NCBI GenBank assembly: GCA_025057735.1
Contig: JANWUU010000430.1
Span: forward strand, 1 to 6,095
DNA length: 6,095 bases
Reading direction: 5' to 3'
DNA from: Burkholderiaceae bacterium
GTDB lineage: Bacteria > Pseudomonadota > Gammaproteobacteria > Burkholderiales > Burkholderiaceae
In this document: piece by piece, positions 1 through 6,095 of the stretch
Position numbering within the stretch: position 1 is the first letter of the stretch
How the letters are laid out: each line of letters starts with the position of its first letter
Made by a program: the position numbers and the translations under genes
Notes under the pieces: generated by a model
Told to the model about the DNA's origin: nothing
The model's input: only the letters and a program-made list of their open reading frames with translations
Database searches by the model: none

Positions 1-168
1 CGCGAGACGAAATCGGCGCTCGTCCCCTTCCTGCTGGACGGCTTCGCCGATGCGCCGGAGTACTTCCAGCCCGATCGCATCCACCCCAACGGGCGCGCGC
101 AGATCCGCATGCTGGAGAACGTCTGGCCGCACCTGCGGCCCTTGCTGGCGGACCGCGGCGGCCCATGA
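1..168 (+). CDS. tesA: TesA-type arylesterase / acyl-CoA thioesterase I, C-terminal fragment
   Basis: Only the last 55 residues are present; the gene begins before the window. The visible frame opens with RETKSALVPFLLDGF and ends LRPLLADRGGP before a TGA at 166-168. The segment FQPDRIHPN contains the Asp-x-x-His signature of SGNH/GDSL hydrolases: Asp (codon 73-75) and His (82-84) would be the last two members of the Ser-Asp-His triad. The following 'NVWPHLRPLL' is typical of the C-terminus of TesA-like multifunctional lysophospholipase/thioesterase/arylesterase proteins, which are usually periplasmic and around 200 residues. The catalytic Ser and the signal peptide lie outside the window, so export cannot be checked. 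The stop codon overlaps the start of mnmH, suggesting translational coupling. The family assignment is fairly secure; substrate preference cannot be inferred from this fragment. Confidence 0.85.
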   Translation, partial: RETKSALVPFLLDGFADAPEYFQPDRIHPNGRAQIRMLENVWPHLRPLLADRGGP

Positions 169-1238
169 TGAACCGCAGCGTGATCTCCGTGGACGAGGCG
201 CTGCGCGACCTGTCCGCGTTCGACGCCGTGCTCGATGCGCGCAGCGAGCGTGAATTCGCCGAGGATCATCTGCCGGGCGCCATCAACGCGCCCGTGCTCA
301 ACGATGCGGAACGCGCCGAGGTCGGCACCCTGCACAAGCGCGAGTCGGCGTTTGCCGCCCGGCGGCGCGGCGCGGCGCTGGTGGCGCGCAACATCGCGCA
401 TCTTCTGGAGACCCGCTTCGCGCAGATGCCGCGCGAATGGAAACCGCTCGTTTACTGCTGGCGCGGCGGGCAGCGCAGCGGCGCCCTTACGCTGGTGCTG
501 GAGCGCGTCGGCTGGCATGCGCGACAGCTGGAGGGCGGCTACCGCGCCTACCGGCGGCGGGTGCTTGCGGACCTCGAGCAGTTGCCGCGGCAGTTCGACT
601 TGCGCGTCGTCTGCGGCCCGACCGGCAGCGGCAAGAGCCGCTTGCTGCAGGCGCTGGCAGCTGCGGGTGCGCAGGTGCTGGACCTGGAGGCCCTTGCGCA
701 TCATCGGGGATCGGTGCTGGGCGCGCTGCCCGGTCTGCCGCAGCCCTCGCAGAAAATGTTCGAGTCGCGCATCTGGCGCGCGCTGCGCGGCTTCGATCCC
801 GCCCAGCCGGTTTTCGTCGAATCCGAGAGCCGCAAGGTCGGCAACCTGCGCGTGCCCGACGCGCTGATCGCCGCCATGCGCGCCGCCGCCTGCGTCCGCC
901 TGGAGCTGCCCTTGGCCGAGCGCATCGCGCTGCTGCGCGACGAGTATGCGTTCTTCGAACGCGACCCGGCCGCGCTCGCCGCGCAGCTCGATTGCCTGCG
1001 CGCGCTGCACGGCGGCGAGCGCGTGTCGCAATGGAAGGCGCTCGCCGAGCGCGGACAGTGGGACGAACTGGTCGAGCGCCTGCTGCGCGAACACTACGAC
1101 CCAGCGTACGAGCGCTCGATCGCCCGCAACTTCGGCCGCGCCGGCGAGGCCGAGGTGCTCGCGCTCGCGCGCGGCCAGGACGCCGATTTCGCCGCGGCGG
1201 CGCAGCGGTTACTGGAGCGCGCCGCCGTGCCGGCCTGA
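165..1238 (+). CDS. mnmH: tRNA 2-selenouridine synthase (rhodanese + P-loop domains)
   Basis: A 357-residue protein, close to the roughly 364 residues of E. coli SelU/YbbB. In the known family it acts on the wobble uridine (U34) of tRNA-Lys, -Glu and -Gln: it geranylates 2-thiouridine and replaces the sulfur with selenium from selenophosphate. Visible domains are an N-terminal rhodanese-like domain (about residues 8-130) with active-site loop YCWRGGQRSG and candidate catalytic Cys98 (codon 456-458), then a P-loop domain with Walker A GPTGSGKS at 151-158. Family blocks HHRGSVLG (179-186), VESESRKVG (218-226) and EHYDPAYE near the C-terminus are all present, so the gene looks intact. There are two consecutive ATGs (165 and 168): the first gives an ATGA overlap with tesA, the second a TGATG overlap. 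No strong Shine-Dalgarno precedes them, only G-rich sequence, which fits coupling to tesA translation. Selenation would require a selD gene elsewhere; none is in the window. Confidence 0.93.
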   Translation: MMNRSVISVDEALRDLSAFDAVLDARSEREFAEDHLPGAINAPVLNDAERAEVGTLHKRESAFAARRRGAALVARNIAHLLETRFAQMPREWKPLVYCWRGGQRSGALTLVLERVGWHARQLEGGYRAYRRRVLADLEQLPRQFDLRVVCGPTGSGKSRLLQALAAAGAQVLDLEALAHHRGSVLGALPGLPQPSQKMFESRIWRALRGFDPAQPVFVESESRKVGNLRVPDALIAAMRAAACVRLELPLAERIALLRDEYAFFERDPAALAAQLDCLRALHGGERVSQWKALAERGQWDELVERLLREHYDPAYERSIARNFGRAGEAEVLALARGQDADFAAAAQRLLERAAVPA

Positions 1239-1242
1239 GCGG

Positions 1243-3162
1243 CTACTTCGCCGCCTGGTCGGCCGCTCTCAGCTCCGACTGCAGGATTTCCGTTTTGTAC
1301 TTGCGTTTCAGCGCCTCCAGGTAGGCGAGATCGTCGCCCTGGGCGAGCGCCTGCGTCCAGCCCTGCGCCAACTGCTCCCGGCGCGCCGCGTCGGGCTTCT
1401 CCGGCATGCGGGCCGACAACACCTGGATGACGGCATACGTGCCGCCATCGAGTTCCGCGCCGACGAAGGCGGGCAGCCGATCGGCCGGCACTTGGAAAAC
1501 GACCTTCAGCGCGCCGTCGGGCAGGCCGCCCGGCTCGAGGCGCGACACGGTGCGCGGCTGACTGAAGCCGGAGACATCCGGGCGCTCGCGCAGCGCCGCC
1601 AGCCTCCTCTGCCCGGCCTCCTTCGCCAGCCGGATCGCCTCCTGGCGCTCGAGGCGCGCGCGGATCTCGCCCTGCACCTCCGCCAGCGGCCGCACCTGCG
1701 CTGGACGATGTTCGAGCACGCGCGCCGCGACCAGCGTATTGGGCGCCGTCTCGATGGCCTCCGTGTTGCGCCGGTTCTTCAGCGCGTCGGCCGCGAACAG
1801 CGCCTCGATGACGCGCGGCGTGAACACAGGCGGCTGCGGCGCGACCCCTTCGGCGCCCTGGCGCGTGACCCGTTCGGCGGTCTGCACCTTCAGTTTCAGC
1901 TTCTCCGCCGCCGGCTGCAGGCTGTCGGCCTGCTCATAGACCGTGTTGGTGAACGTTTCGGCCGCCTCGGCGAACTTCTTCTGCGCCTGCTGGCGACGGA
2001 ACTCGCGCTCGATCTCGGCGCGCACTTCCTCGAAAGGCTTCACCCGCGCCGGCCGGATCGCGGTCAGACGGATGATGTGAAAACCGAAATCGGTCTCGAC
2101 GACGCCGCTCAGCTCGCCTTCCTTGAGCGAGAAAGCGGCCTCCTCGAACGGCTTGACCATCATGTCGCGGCCAAAGAAACCGACGTCGCCGCCGTTGGCA
2201 GCCGAACCCGGGTCCTTCGACAGCTCCTTGGCCAGGCGCGCGAAGTCGCCCGGGGCGTTGCGCAGACGCGCCAGCGTCTGCTCGGCGAGCTTTCGGGCCC
2301 CCTCTTTGTCCTTGGCGCTGCCGTCGGGACCGTAGGTGAACAGGATGTGGCTCGCGCGGCGCTGTTCCTCCTGCGCATACCGCGACCGGTTCTGCTCGTA
2401 GTAAGCGCGCAGATCCGCCTCCGGCACGCTGATCTGTGCCGCCACGTCGTCCAGCGTGAGCACAAGGTACTCGGCGCGCACGCTCTCGGGCGTCTCGAAT
2501 TCGCGGCGATGGGACGCATAGTGAGCCGCGACCTGCTCGTCGGTGATACTCACCTGGCGCAGGAAATCCTCGGGCCGTAGCCGCAGCTCGCGCACCTCGC
2601 GCTGCTCTTCGAAAGCGGCCTGCAGCCGTTCGGCCACGGCGCGCGGCAGCACGGTCGAGTCGGCCACCGCGCGCAGCAGCGTCTGCTGGATCAGGTCGGC
2701 GCGGACACGCGCTTCAAAGGACTGCTCGCTTTGTCCTTGTGCGGCGAGCAGCGTCTTGTAGCGCTCGTAACTGAAGCGGCCGTCCTGTTGGAAGGCCGGC
2801 ACGGCGGCGATCACGTCGCGCAGGCGCTCGGCACTGACCCACACGTGCGCGCGCTGCGCTTCCTGCGTCAGCGCCTTGTCGGCGATCAGGGCCTGCAGGG
2901 TTGCCGCCCGCGCAGCGGGCGTGTCGAAGAGCTTGGCGTCGAAATTGGCGCCGAGCATGCGGCGCAGCTGCTCCAGGCGATTGCGCTGCGCCGCGTCGAG
3001 CTCGTCGACGGTGATCGGCTGCCCGGCCACCCGCGCGACCGCACGCTCGTCACTGACGAACCGGTTGTAGCCCTGTACGCCGAAAAAGACGAAGGAGGGG
3101 AACACCAGCACGATGAGGAAGATCATCAGCCAGCGGCGGTGCGAGCGGATCGAATCGAACAT
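1243..3162 (-). CDS. ppiD: Membrane-anchored periplasmic peptidyl-prolyl isomerase/chaperone PpiD
   Basis: A 639-residue protein, similar in length to E. coli PpiD (about 623). A short basic N-terminus (MFDSIRSHRR) is followed by one hydrophobic segment at about residues 11-29, giving an inner-membrane anchor with the bulk in the periplasm. Next come a SurA-N-like helical region (about 35-260), a parvulin domain (about 268-368) and a long helical C-terminal region. In the family PpiD assists proteins emerging from the Sec translocon. The parvulin domain shows ASHILF (270-275), NGGDVGFFG (323-331) and DFGFHIIRL (358-366). His272, Asp326 and His362 fit the conserved parvulin active-site positions, so isomerase activity is plausible. 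The start is the ATG at 3162, because it places the charged residues directly before the anchor. A weak GGA lies 7 nt upstream and there is no strong ribosome binding site. A terminator hairpin ends 28 nt upstream. The gene converges on mnmH with 4 nt between stop codons. Confidence 0.94.
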   Translation of the reverse strand: MFDSIRSHRRWLMIFLIVLVFPSFVFFGVQGYNRFVSDERAVARVAGQPITVDELDAAQRNRLEQLRRMLGANFDAKLFDTPAARAATLQALIADKALTQEAQRAHVWVSAERLRDVIAAVPAFQQDGRFSYERYKTLLAAQGQSEQSFEARVRADLIQQTLLRAVADSTVLPRAVAERLQAAFEEQREVRELRLRPEDFLRQVSITDEQVAAHYASHRREFETPESVRAEYLVLTLDDVAAQISVPEADLRAYYEQNRSRYAQEEQRRASHILFTYGPDGSAKDKEGARKLAEQTLARLRNAPGDFARLAKELSKDPGSAANGGDVGFFGRDMMVKPFEEAAFSLKEGELSGVVETDFGFHIIRLTAIRPARVKPFEEVRAEIEREFRRQQAQKKFAEAAETFTNTVYEQADSLQPAAEKLKLKVQTAERVTRQGAEGVAPQPPVFTPRVIEALFAADALKNRRNTEAIETAPNTLVAARVLEHRPAQVRPLAEVQGEIRARLERQEAIRLAKEAGQRRLAALRERPDVSGFSQPRTVSRLEPGGLPDGALKVVFQVPADRLPAFVGAELDGGTYAVIQVLSARMPEKPDAARREQLAQGWTQALAQGDDLAYLEALKRKYKTEILQSELRAADQAAK

Positions 3163-3190
3163 CAGGGCATCCGTTGCACGAAGTTCAGGG

Positions 3191-3234
3191 GCGCAACAAA
3201 AAAGGCGAACCGTGTTCGCCCTTTTTTGTTGCGC
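3191..3234 (-). terminator. Strong symmetric (bidirectional) intrinsic terminator after the hupB-tRNA unit
   Basis: The arms 3191-3210 and 3214-3234 are complementary over 20 pairs, with one unpaired C (3221) and a 3-nt loop (3211-3213). The core GGCGAAC/GTTCGCC stem is flanked by six A on one side (3198-3203) and six T on the other (3222-3227), so on either strand a G+C-rich hairpin is followed by a U-run. On the minus strand it lies 9 nt past the tRNA-Asp 3' end and is the natural end of the hupB - tRNA-Val - tRNA-Asp transcript. On the plus strand it would stop antisense transcription coming out of ppiD. The outer pairs GCGCAAC/GTTGCGC lengthen the stem beyond the U-run. Confidence 0.9.
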
Positions 3235-3243
3235 AGTCCGTGG

Positions 3244-3320
3244 TGGCGGAGTGGACGGGACTCGAACCCGCGACCCCCGGCGTGACAGGCCGGTATTCTA
3301 ACCGACTGAACTACCACTCC
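3244..3320 (-). tRNA. tRNA-Asp(GUC)
   Basis: A complete 77-nt cloverleaf on the minus strand. The acceptor stem is GGAGTGG paired with CCACTCC, followed by discriminator G and encoded CCA (3246-3244). The D arm is GTTCAGTCGGTTAGA. The anticodon stem CCGGC/GCCGG encloses loop CTGTCAC, with anticodon GTC at 3286-3284. The T arm carries GGTTCGAGTCC. The sequence is close to the familiar proteobacterial tRNA-Asp. Discriminator G73 and the GUC anticodon are the expected aspartyl-tRNA synthetase identity elements. A second CCA (3243-3241) directly follows the encoded one in the precursor. The gene sits 33 nt downstream of tRNA-Val, probably on the same transcript, with the terminator immediately after it. 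Confidence 0.97.
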
Positions 3321-3353
3321 CCGTTGGGACTTCGCCTCCGGCAGCAGGCGTGC

Positions 3354-3429
3354 TGGTGGGTGTTGAGAGGTTCGAACTCCCGACCTACGCCTTGTAAGGG
3401 CGTCGCTCTACCGACTGAGCTAAACACCC
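3354..3429 (-). tRNA. tRNA-Val(UAC)
   Basis: A complete 76-nt cloverleaf on the minus strand. The acceptor stem is GGGTGTT paired with AACACCC, followed by discriminator A and encoded CCA. The D arm is TAGCTCAGTCGGTAGAGC. The anticodon stem ACGCC/GGCGT encloses loop CTTACAA, with anticodon TAC at 3396-3394. The T arm carries GAGTTCGAACCTC, with one G-T pair in its stem. The UAC anticodon would read GUA and GUG, and GUU as well if U34 carries its usual modification. It begins 23 nt after the hupB stop codon, too close for a normal separate promoter, so it is probably cut out of a hupB-led transcript. Confidence 0.97.
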
Positions 3430-3452
3430 TGGCAGCGACAGCCGAAGAGTTG

Positions 3453-3725
3453 TCAGTTTAGCGAATCCTTCAGCGCCTTGCCAGGCCGGAACTTCGGGAC
3501 GCGCGCCGCTTTGATCTTGATCGTCGCGCCGGTACGCGGGTTGCGGCCGGTACGCGCGGCGCGCCGGCCGACCGTGAAGGTGCCGAAGCCGACCAGGGTG
3601 ACCGAGTTGCCCTTTTTTAAGGCCGCACGAATACCGCCCACCAGCGCTTCCAACGCGCGACCCGCCGCCGCCTTGGAAATGTCGGCCTGTTTGGCGATGT
3701 GATCGATCAGCTCGGTCTTGTTCAC
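3453..3725 (-). CDS. hupB: DNA-binding protein HU-beta
   Basis: A 90-residue protein, the standard length for HU. HU is a small basic dimeric nucleoid protein that binds and bends DNA without strong sequence preference. The N-terminal helical dimerisation part ([20 protein letters not shown]) is followed by GFGTF (46-50) and the DNA-binding arm containing RNPRTG (61-66). Pro63 is the residue that intercalates into DNA in HU/IHF proteins. The C-terminal [12 protein letters not shown] closes the fold. The start codon is GTG (3725-3723). It is chosen because MNKTEL is the usual HU N-terminus and a strong AGAGGGGG ribosome binding site sits 5 nt upstream. An in-frame extension is not supported by the family. 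hupB lies downstream of lon in the same direction, as in E. coli, and is followed by two tRNA genes with no terminator between. HU-alpha and IHF subunits share the fold, but context and sequence favour HU-beta. Confidence 0.96.
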   Translation of the reverse strand: MNKTELIDHIAKQADISKAAAGRALEALVGGIRAALKKGNSVTLVGFGTFTVGRRAARTGRNPRTGATIKIKAARVPKFRPGKALKDSLN

Positions 3726-3730
3726 TGATA

Positions 3731-3737
3731 CCCCCTC
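3731..3737 (-). promoter_or_regulatory. Ribosome binding site of hupB
   Basis: The minus strand reads AGAGGGGG TATCA GTG. The G-rich purine run is a strong Shine-Dalgarno match 5 nt before the GTG, and it decides the non-ATG start of hupB. Confidence 0.8.
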
Positions 3738-3800
3738 TTGGTCGATGTCGTTCGTGTGTTTGGGAGCGCATGCGTCGCACCGTCAGGCGTTGCGGCAGCG

Positions 3801-3814
3801 GCACAGCGGTGTGC
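3801..3814 (-). other. Small hairpin in the hupB leader
   Basis: Within the predicted leader of about 105 nt, the arms GCACA and TGTGC pair around a CCGC loop, giving a perfect 5-bp stem. It is short and could be chance in G+C-rich DNA. It does not cover the ribosome binding site, so an effect on hupB translation is not implied by this element alone. No riboswitch or leader peptide was recognised in the rest of the leader. Confidence 0.3.
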
Positions 3815-3836
3815 GATCGGTGGCGCCGGCGGCGGT

Positions 3837-3865
3837 ATTCAAGCGCGCACCCCCAGCAGTGTCAA
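3837..3865 (-). promoter_or_regulatory. Sigma70-type promoter for hupB
   Basis: On the minus strand a perfect -35 box TTGACA (3865-3860) is followed after 17 nt by TTGAAT (3842-3837), a 4-of-6 match to the -10 consensus. The start of transcription would fall near 3830, giving a leader of about 105 nt before hupB. The promoter lies between lon and hupB and would also drive the two tRNA genes. The -35 and spacing are strong; the -10 is moderate. No clear intrinsic terminator separates lon from this promoter, so some lon transcripts may also run into hupB. Confidence 0.75.
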
Positions 3866-3932
3866 GCGAAGAAACGCATCACGACTCACGTGCAACGGCG
3901 ATGCGCGGCGCAGGCGACGCGATGCCCAGCGC

Positions 3933-6095
3933 TCAGTGCGTGACCAGCCCGCCCGGCTGCGGCGCGGCCGCGGGCGCGGGCACGGCGGCCGGCGCCGCGA
4001 CCTCGGCGTCCTGAAGCGGCACCGGTTGCCGCTGCAGCGCGATCTCCAGCACCTTGTCGATCCACTTCACCGGCACGATGTCGAGGCGGTTCTTGACGTT
4101 GTCGGGAATCTCCGCCAGGTCCTTGACATTGTCCTCGGGGATCAGCACGGTCTTGATGCCGCCGCGCAGCGCCGCCAGCAGCTTCTCTTTCAGGCCGCCG
4201 ATCGGCAGCACCTCGCCGCGCAGCGTGATCTCGCCGGTCATCGCTACATCCGGCCGCACCGGGATCCCAGTGAGAACCGACACCACCGCCGTCGTGATCG
4301 CGATACCGGCGCTCGGGCCATCTTTTGGCGTCGCGCCCTCCGGCAGATGGATGTGGAGGTCGTATTTTTCGAAGGCATCGTCACGGATGCCCAGCCGCCT
4401 CGCTCGGCTGCGCACGACCGAGCGCGCCGCCTCGACCGACTCCTTCATCACGTCCCCGAGCGAACCCGTGCGGATGATGTTTCCCTTGCCGGGCATCACC
4501 GCCGCCTCGATCGTGAGCAGCTCGCCGCCGACTTCGGTCCACGCCAGGCCGGTGACTTGCCCGACCTGCGCTTCTTTTTCGGCGACGCCGAACGTGTAGC
4601 GGCGCACGCCGAGGAACTTGTCCAGATTGCGCGGCGTCACGCGCACCTTGACCCTTTTCTCGCCTTTCTTAAGCAGCGCGTTTTTCACCACCTTGCGGCA
4701 GATCTTCGACAGCTCGCGCTCCAGCGCGCGCACCCCGGCCTCGCGCGTGTAGTAGCGGATGATGTCGCGCACGGCGGCGTCGCTGATCTCGAGTTCGTCT
4801 TTCTTGACGCCGTTGTGTTTCATCTGCTTGGGCAGCAGATGCCGCATCGCGATGTTGACTTTCTCGTCCTCCGTGTAGCCCGACAGCCGAATCACTTCCA
4901 TCCGATCCAGCAGCGGCGGCGGAATGTTCATCGTGTTGGCGGTGGCGACGAACATCACGTCGGACAAGTCGTAGTCGACCTCCACGTAGTGATCGACGAA
5001 GGTGTGGTTCTGCTCCGGGTCGAGCACCTCGAGCAACGCCGAGGCGGGGTCGCCGCGGAAGTCCTGCCCCATCTTGTCGACCTCATCGAGCAGGAACAGC
5101 GGGTTGCGCACGCCCACCTTGGTCAGGTTTTGCAGGATCTTGCCCGGCATCGAGCCGATGTAAGTGCGCCGGTGACCACGGATCTCTGCCTCGTCACGCA
5201 CGCCGCCCAGGGCCATGCGCACGAACTGGCGGTGGGTCGCGCGCGCGATCGACTGCCCGAGCGAGGTCTTGCCCACCCCGGGCGGACCGACCAGGCACAG
5301 GATCGGCGCCTTCAGCCGATCGACGCGCTGCTGCACCGCCAGGTATTCGACGATGCGTTCCTTGACCTTCTCCAGGCCGTAATGGTCCTCGTCGAGCACC
5401 TTCTGCGCGTTGGCCAGATCGTTGTTGATCTTGCTCTTCTTCTTCCACGGCAGCGACACCAGCGTGTCGATGTAGTTGCGCACGACGGTCGCTTCGGCCG
5501 ACATCGGTGACATCAGCTTCAGTTTCTTGAGCTCGCTCTCCGCCTTCTGCCGCGCCTGCTTCGGCATGCGCGCAGCCTTGATTTTCTTCTCCAGCTCCTC
5601 GAGATCGGCGCCTTCCTCGCCCTCGCCCAGCTCCTTCTGGATCGCCTTCACCTGCTCGTTCAGGTAGTACTCGCGCTGGCTTTTCTCCATCTGCCGCTTG
5701 ACGCGACCCCGGATGCGCTTCTCCACCTGCAGGATGTCGATCTCGGTCTCGAGCTGTGCCAGCAGGTGCTCGAGGCGTTGCGTCAGGGCCGACATCTCCA
5801 GGATCTTCTGCTTCTGCTCGATCTTCAGCGGCAGATGGGCAGCGATCGTGTCGGCCAGACGGCCCGGGTCGTCGATGCCGGCGATCGAGGTCAGGATTTC
5901 CGCCGGGATCTTCTTGTTCAGTTTCACGTACTGGTCGAACTGCGCGAATACCGCACGGCGCAGCGCCTCCACCTCGGCACCGCTGCCGGTCTCCGGCACG
6001 ATCGGCGTCGCCTCGCAGGTGAAGTGCGTGCCGCCTTCGTCGATCGCATGAATGGTCGCCCGCTGCGTGCCCTCGACCAGCACCTTGACGGTGCC
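3933..6095 (-). CDS. lon: ATP-dependent protease La (Lon), N-terminus outside window
   Basis: 720 residues are visible. The frame runs off the right edge with [13 protein letters not shown], which in E. coli Lon (784 residues) is internal, so roughly 80-90 N-terminal residues are missing. Lon is a cytoplasmic hexameric AAA+ serine protease that degrades misfolded and short-lived regulatory proteins. Numbering from the V of VLVEG at 6083: the rest of the N-domain and the coiled-coil region extend to about 200, with [12 protein letters not shown] at 133-144. Walker A GPPGVGKT is at 266-273 and Walker [10 protein letters not shown] at 329-337. A sensor/arginine-finger region follows, then the protease domain. 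The catalytic dyad is Ser591 in [10 protein letters not shown] (codon 4313-4311) and Lys634 in [10 protein letters not shown] (codon 4184-4182), 43 residues apart as in E. coli. The C-terminus is an Ala/Pro-rich tail (about 692-713) ending VTH. No frameshift or lost motif is seen. hupB follows 207 nt downstream. Confidence 0.97.
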   Translation of the reverse strand, partial: GTVKVLVEGTQRATIHAIDEGGTHFTCEATPIVPETGSGAEVEALRRAVFAQFDQYVKLNKKIPAEILTSIAGIDDPGRLADTIAAHLPLKIEQKQKILEMSALTQRLEHLLAQLETEIDILQVEKRIRGRVKRQMEKSQREYYLNEQVKAIQKELGEGEEGADLEELEKKIKAARMPKQARQKAESELKKLKLMSPMSAEATVVRNYIDTLVSLPWKKKSKINNDLANAQKVLDEDHYGLEKVKERIVEYLAVQQRVDRLKAPILCLVGPPGVGKTSLGQSIARATHRQFVRMALGGVRDEAEIRGHRRTYIGSMPGKILQNLTKVGVRNPLFLLDEVDKMGQDFRGDPASALLEVLDPEQNHTFVDHYVEVDYDLSDVMFVATANTMNIPPPLLDRMEVIRLSGYTEDEKVNIAMRHLLPKQMKHNGVKKDELEISDAAVRDIIRYYTREAGVRALERELSKICRKVVKNALLKKGEKRVKVRVTPRNLDKFLGVRRYTFGVAEKEAQVGQVTGLAWTEVGGELLTIEAAVMPGKGNIIRTGSLGDVMKESVEAARSVVRSRARRLGIRDDAFEKYDLHIHLPEGATPKDGPSAGIAITTAVVSVLTGIPVRPDVAMTGEITLRGEVLPIGGLKEKLLAALRGGIKTVLIPEDNVKDLAEIPDNVKNRLDIVPVKWIDKVLEIALQRQPVPLQDAEVAAPAAVPAPAAAPQPGGLVTH

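Noticed and set aside
437..1324. 295-codon plus-strand frame inside mnmH
   Set aside because: An Arg/Ala-rich out-of-frame shadow of mnmH with no motif.
946..2580. 544-codon open frame on the plus strand crossing mnmH and ppiD
   Set aside because: It runs out of frame through mnmH and then antisense through ppiD, both unambiguous genes. The product is low-complexity Arg/Leu-rich with no family features.
2731..3285. 184-codon plus-strand frame crossing the ppiD start, the terminator and tRNA-Asp
   Set aside because: Antisense to ppiD and running into a tRNA gene; the C-terminal 'GRDSNPRPPA' is just translated tRNA sequence, a common false ORF end.
3243..3429. Possible island attachment site at the tRNA genes
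   Set aside because: No integrase and no repeated tRNA 3' fragment in the window; flanking genes are conserved housekeeping genes.
165..3429. Functional link between mnmH (a tRNA modification gene) and the nearby tRNA genes
   Set aside because: The family modifies Lys, Glu and Gln tRNAs, not Val or Asp, and mnmH is on the opposite strand in a different transcript.
3174..3461. 95-codon plus-strand frame over both tRNAs
   Set aside because: Translation of antisense tRNA sequence, producing 'GLEPATP'- and 'RGSNSRPT'-like artefacts often misannotated as proteins.
3898..3925. Two copies of GCGATGC with starts 21 nt apart upstream of the hupB promoter
   Set aside because: Spacing of two helical turns is suggestive of an operator, but a 7-mer repeat in G+C-rich DNA is easily chance and no known binding motif matches.
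3738..5510. 590-codon open frame on the plus strand opposite lon
   Set aside because: It is exactly antisense to a clear lon gene. Its Arg/His/Asp/Leu-rich product is what the complement of G+C-rich coding DNA gives, and it shows no recognisable domain.

Overview
This window looks like ordinary core chromosome from a high-G+C proteobacterium, most likely a betaproteobacterium. The evidence is the lon - hupB - ppiD gene order, familiar from Enterobacteria and betaproteobacteria, with tRNA-Val and tRNA-Asp genes between hupB and ppiD, plus an adjacent tesA-mnmH pair. Codon use is uniformly G+C-rich across all protein genes. I see no transposase, integrase, phage gene, CRISPR array or island boundary. 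The genus cannot be named from the sequence alone.

Layout: the left fifth (1-1238) is read rightward. It holds the C-terminal end of a TesA-type SGNH esterase, whose stop codon overlaps the start of mnmH (tRNA 2-selenouridine synthase). The rest is read leftward. From right to left it holds lon (ATP-dependent protease, N-terminus cut off by the window edge), a 207-nt intergenic region with a good sigma70-type promoter, hupB (HU-beta nucleoid protein, GTG start), tRNA-Val(UAC), tRNA-Asp(GUC), a strong symmetric terminator hairpin, and ppiD (membrane-anchored periplasmic parvulin-type folding factor). ppiD and mnmH converge, with only 4 nt between their stop codons. The longest stretch without a gene is the lon-hupB spacer.

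Function: lon and ppiD serve protein quality control in the cytoplasm and periplasm respectively. hupB and the two tRNAs appear to form one transcription unit, because there is no terminator or room for a normal promoter between them. mnmH modifies U34 of Lys, Glu and Gln tRNAs, so its closeness to the Val and Asp tRNA genes is not a functional link.

I did not find a convincing undescribed system. The points most worth checking are the terminator just 28 nt upstream of ppiD, the mixed hupB-tRNA transcript, and a PpiD parvulin domain that keeps the catalytic-type residues which, as I recall, E. coli PpiD lacks.
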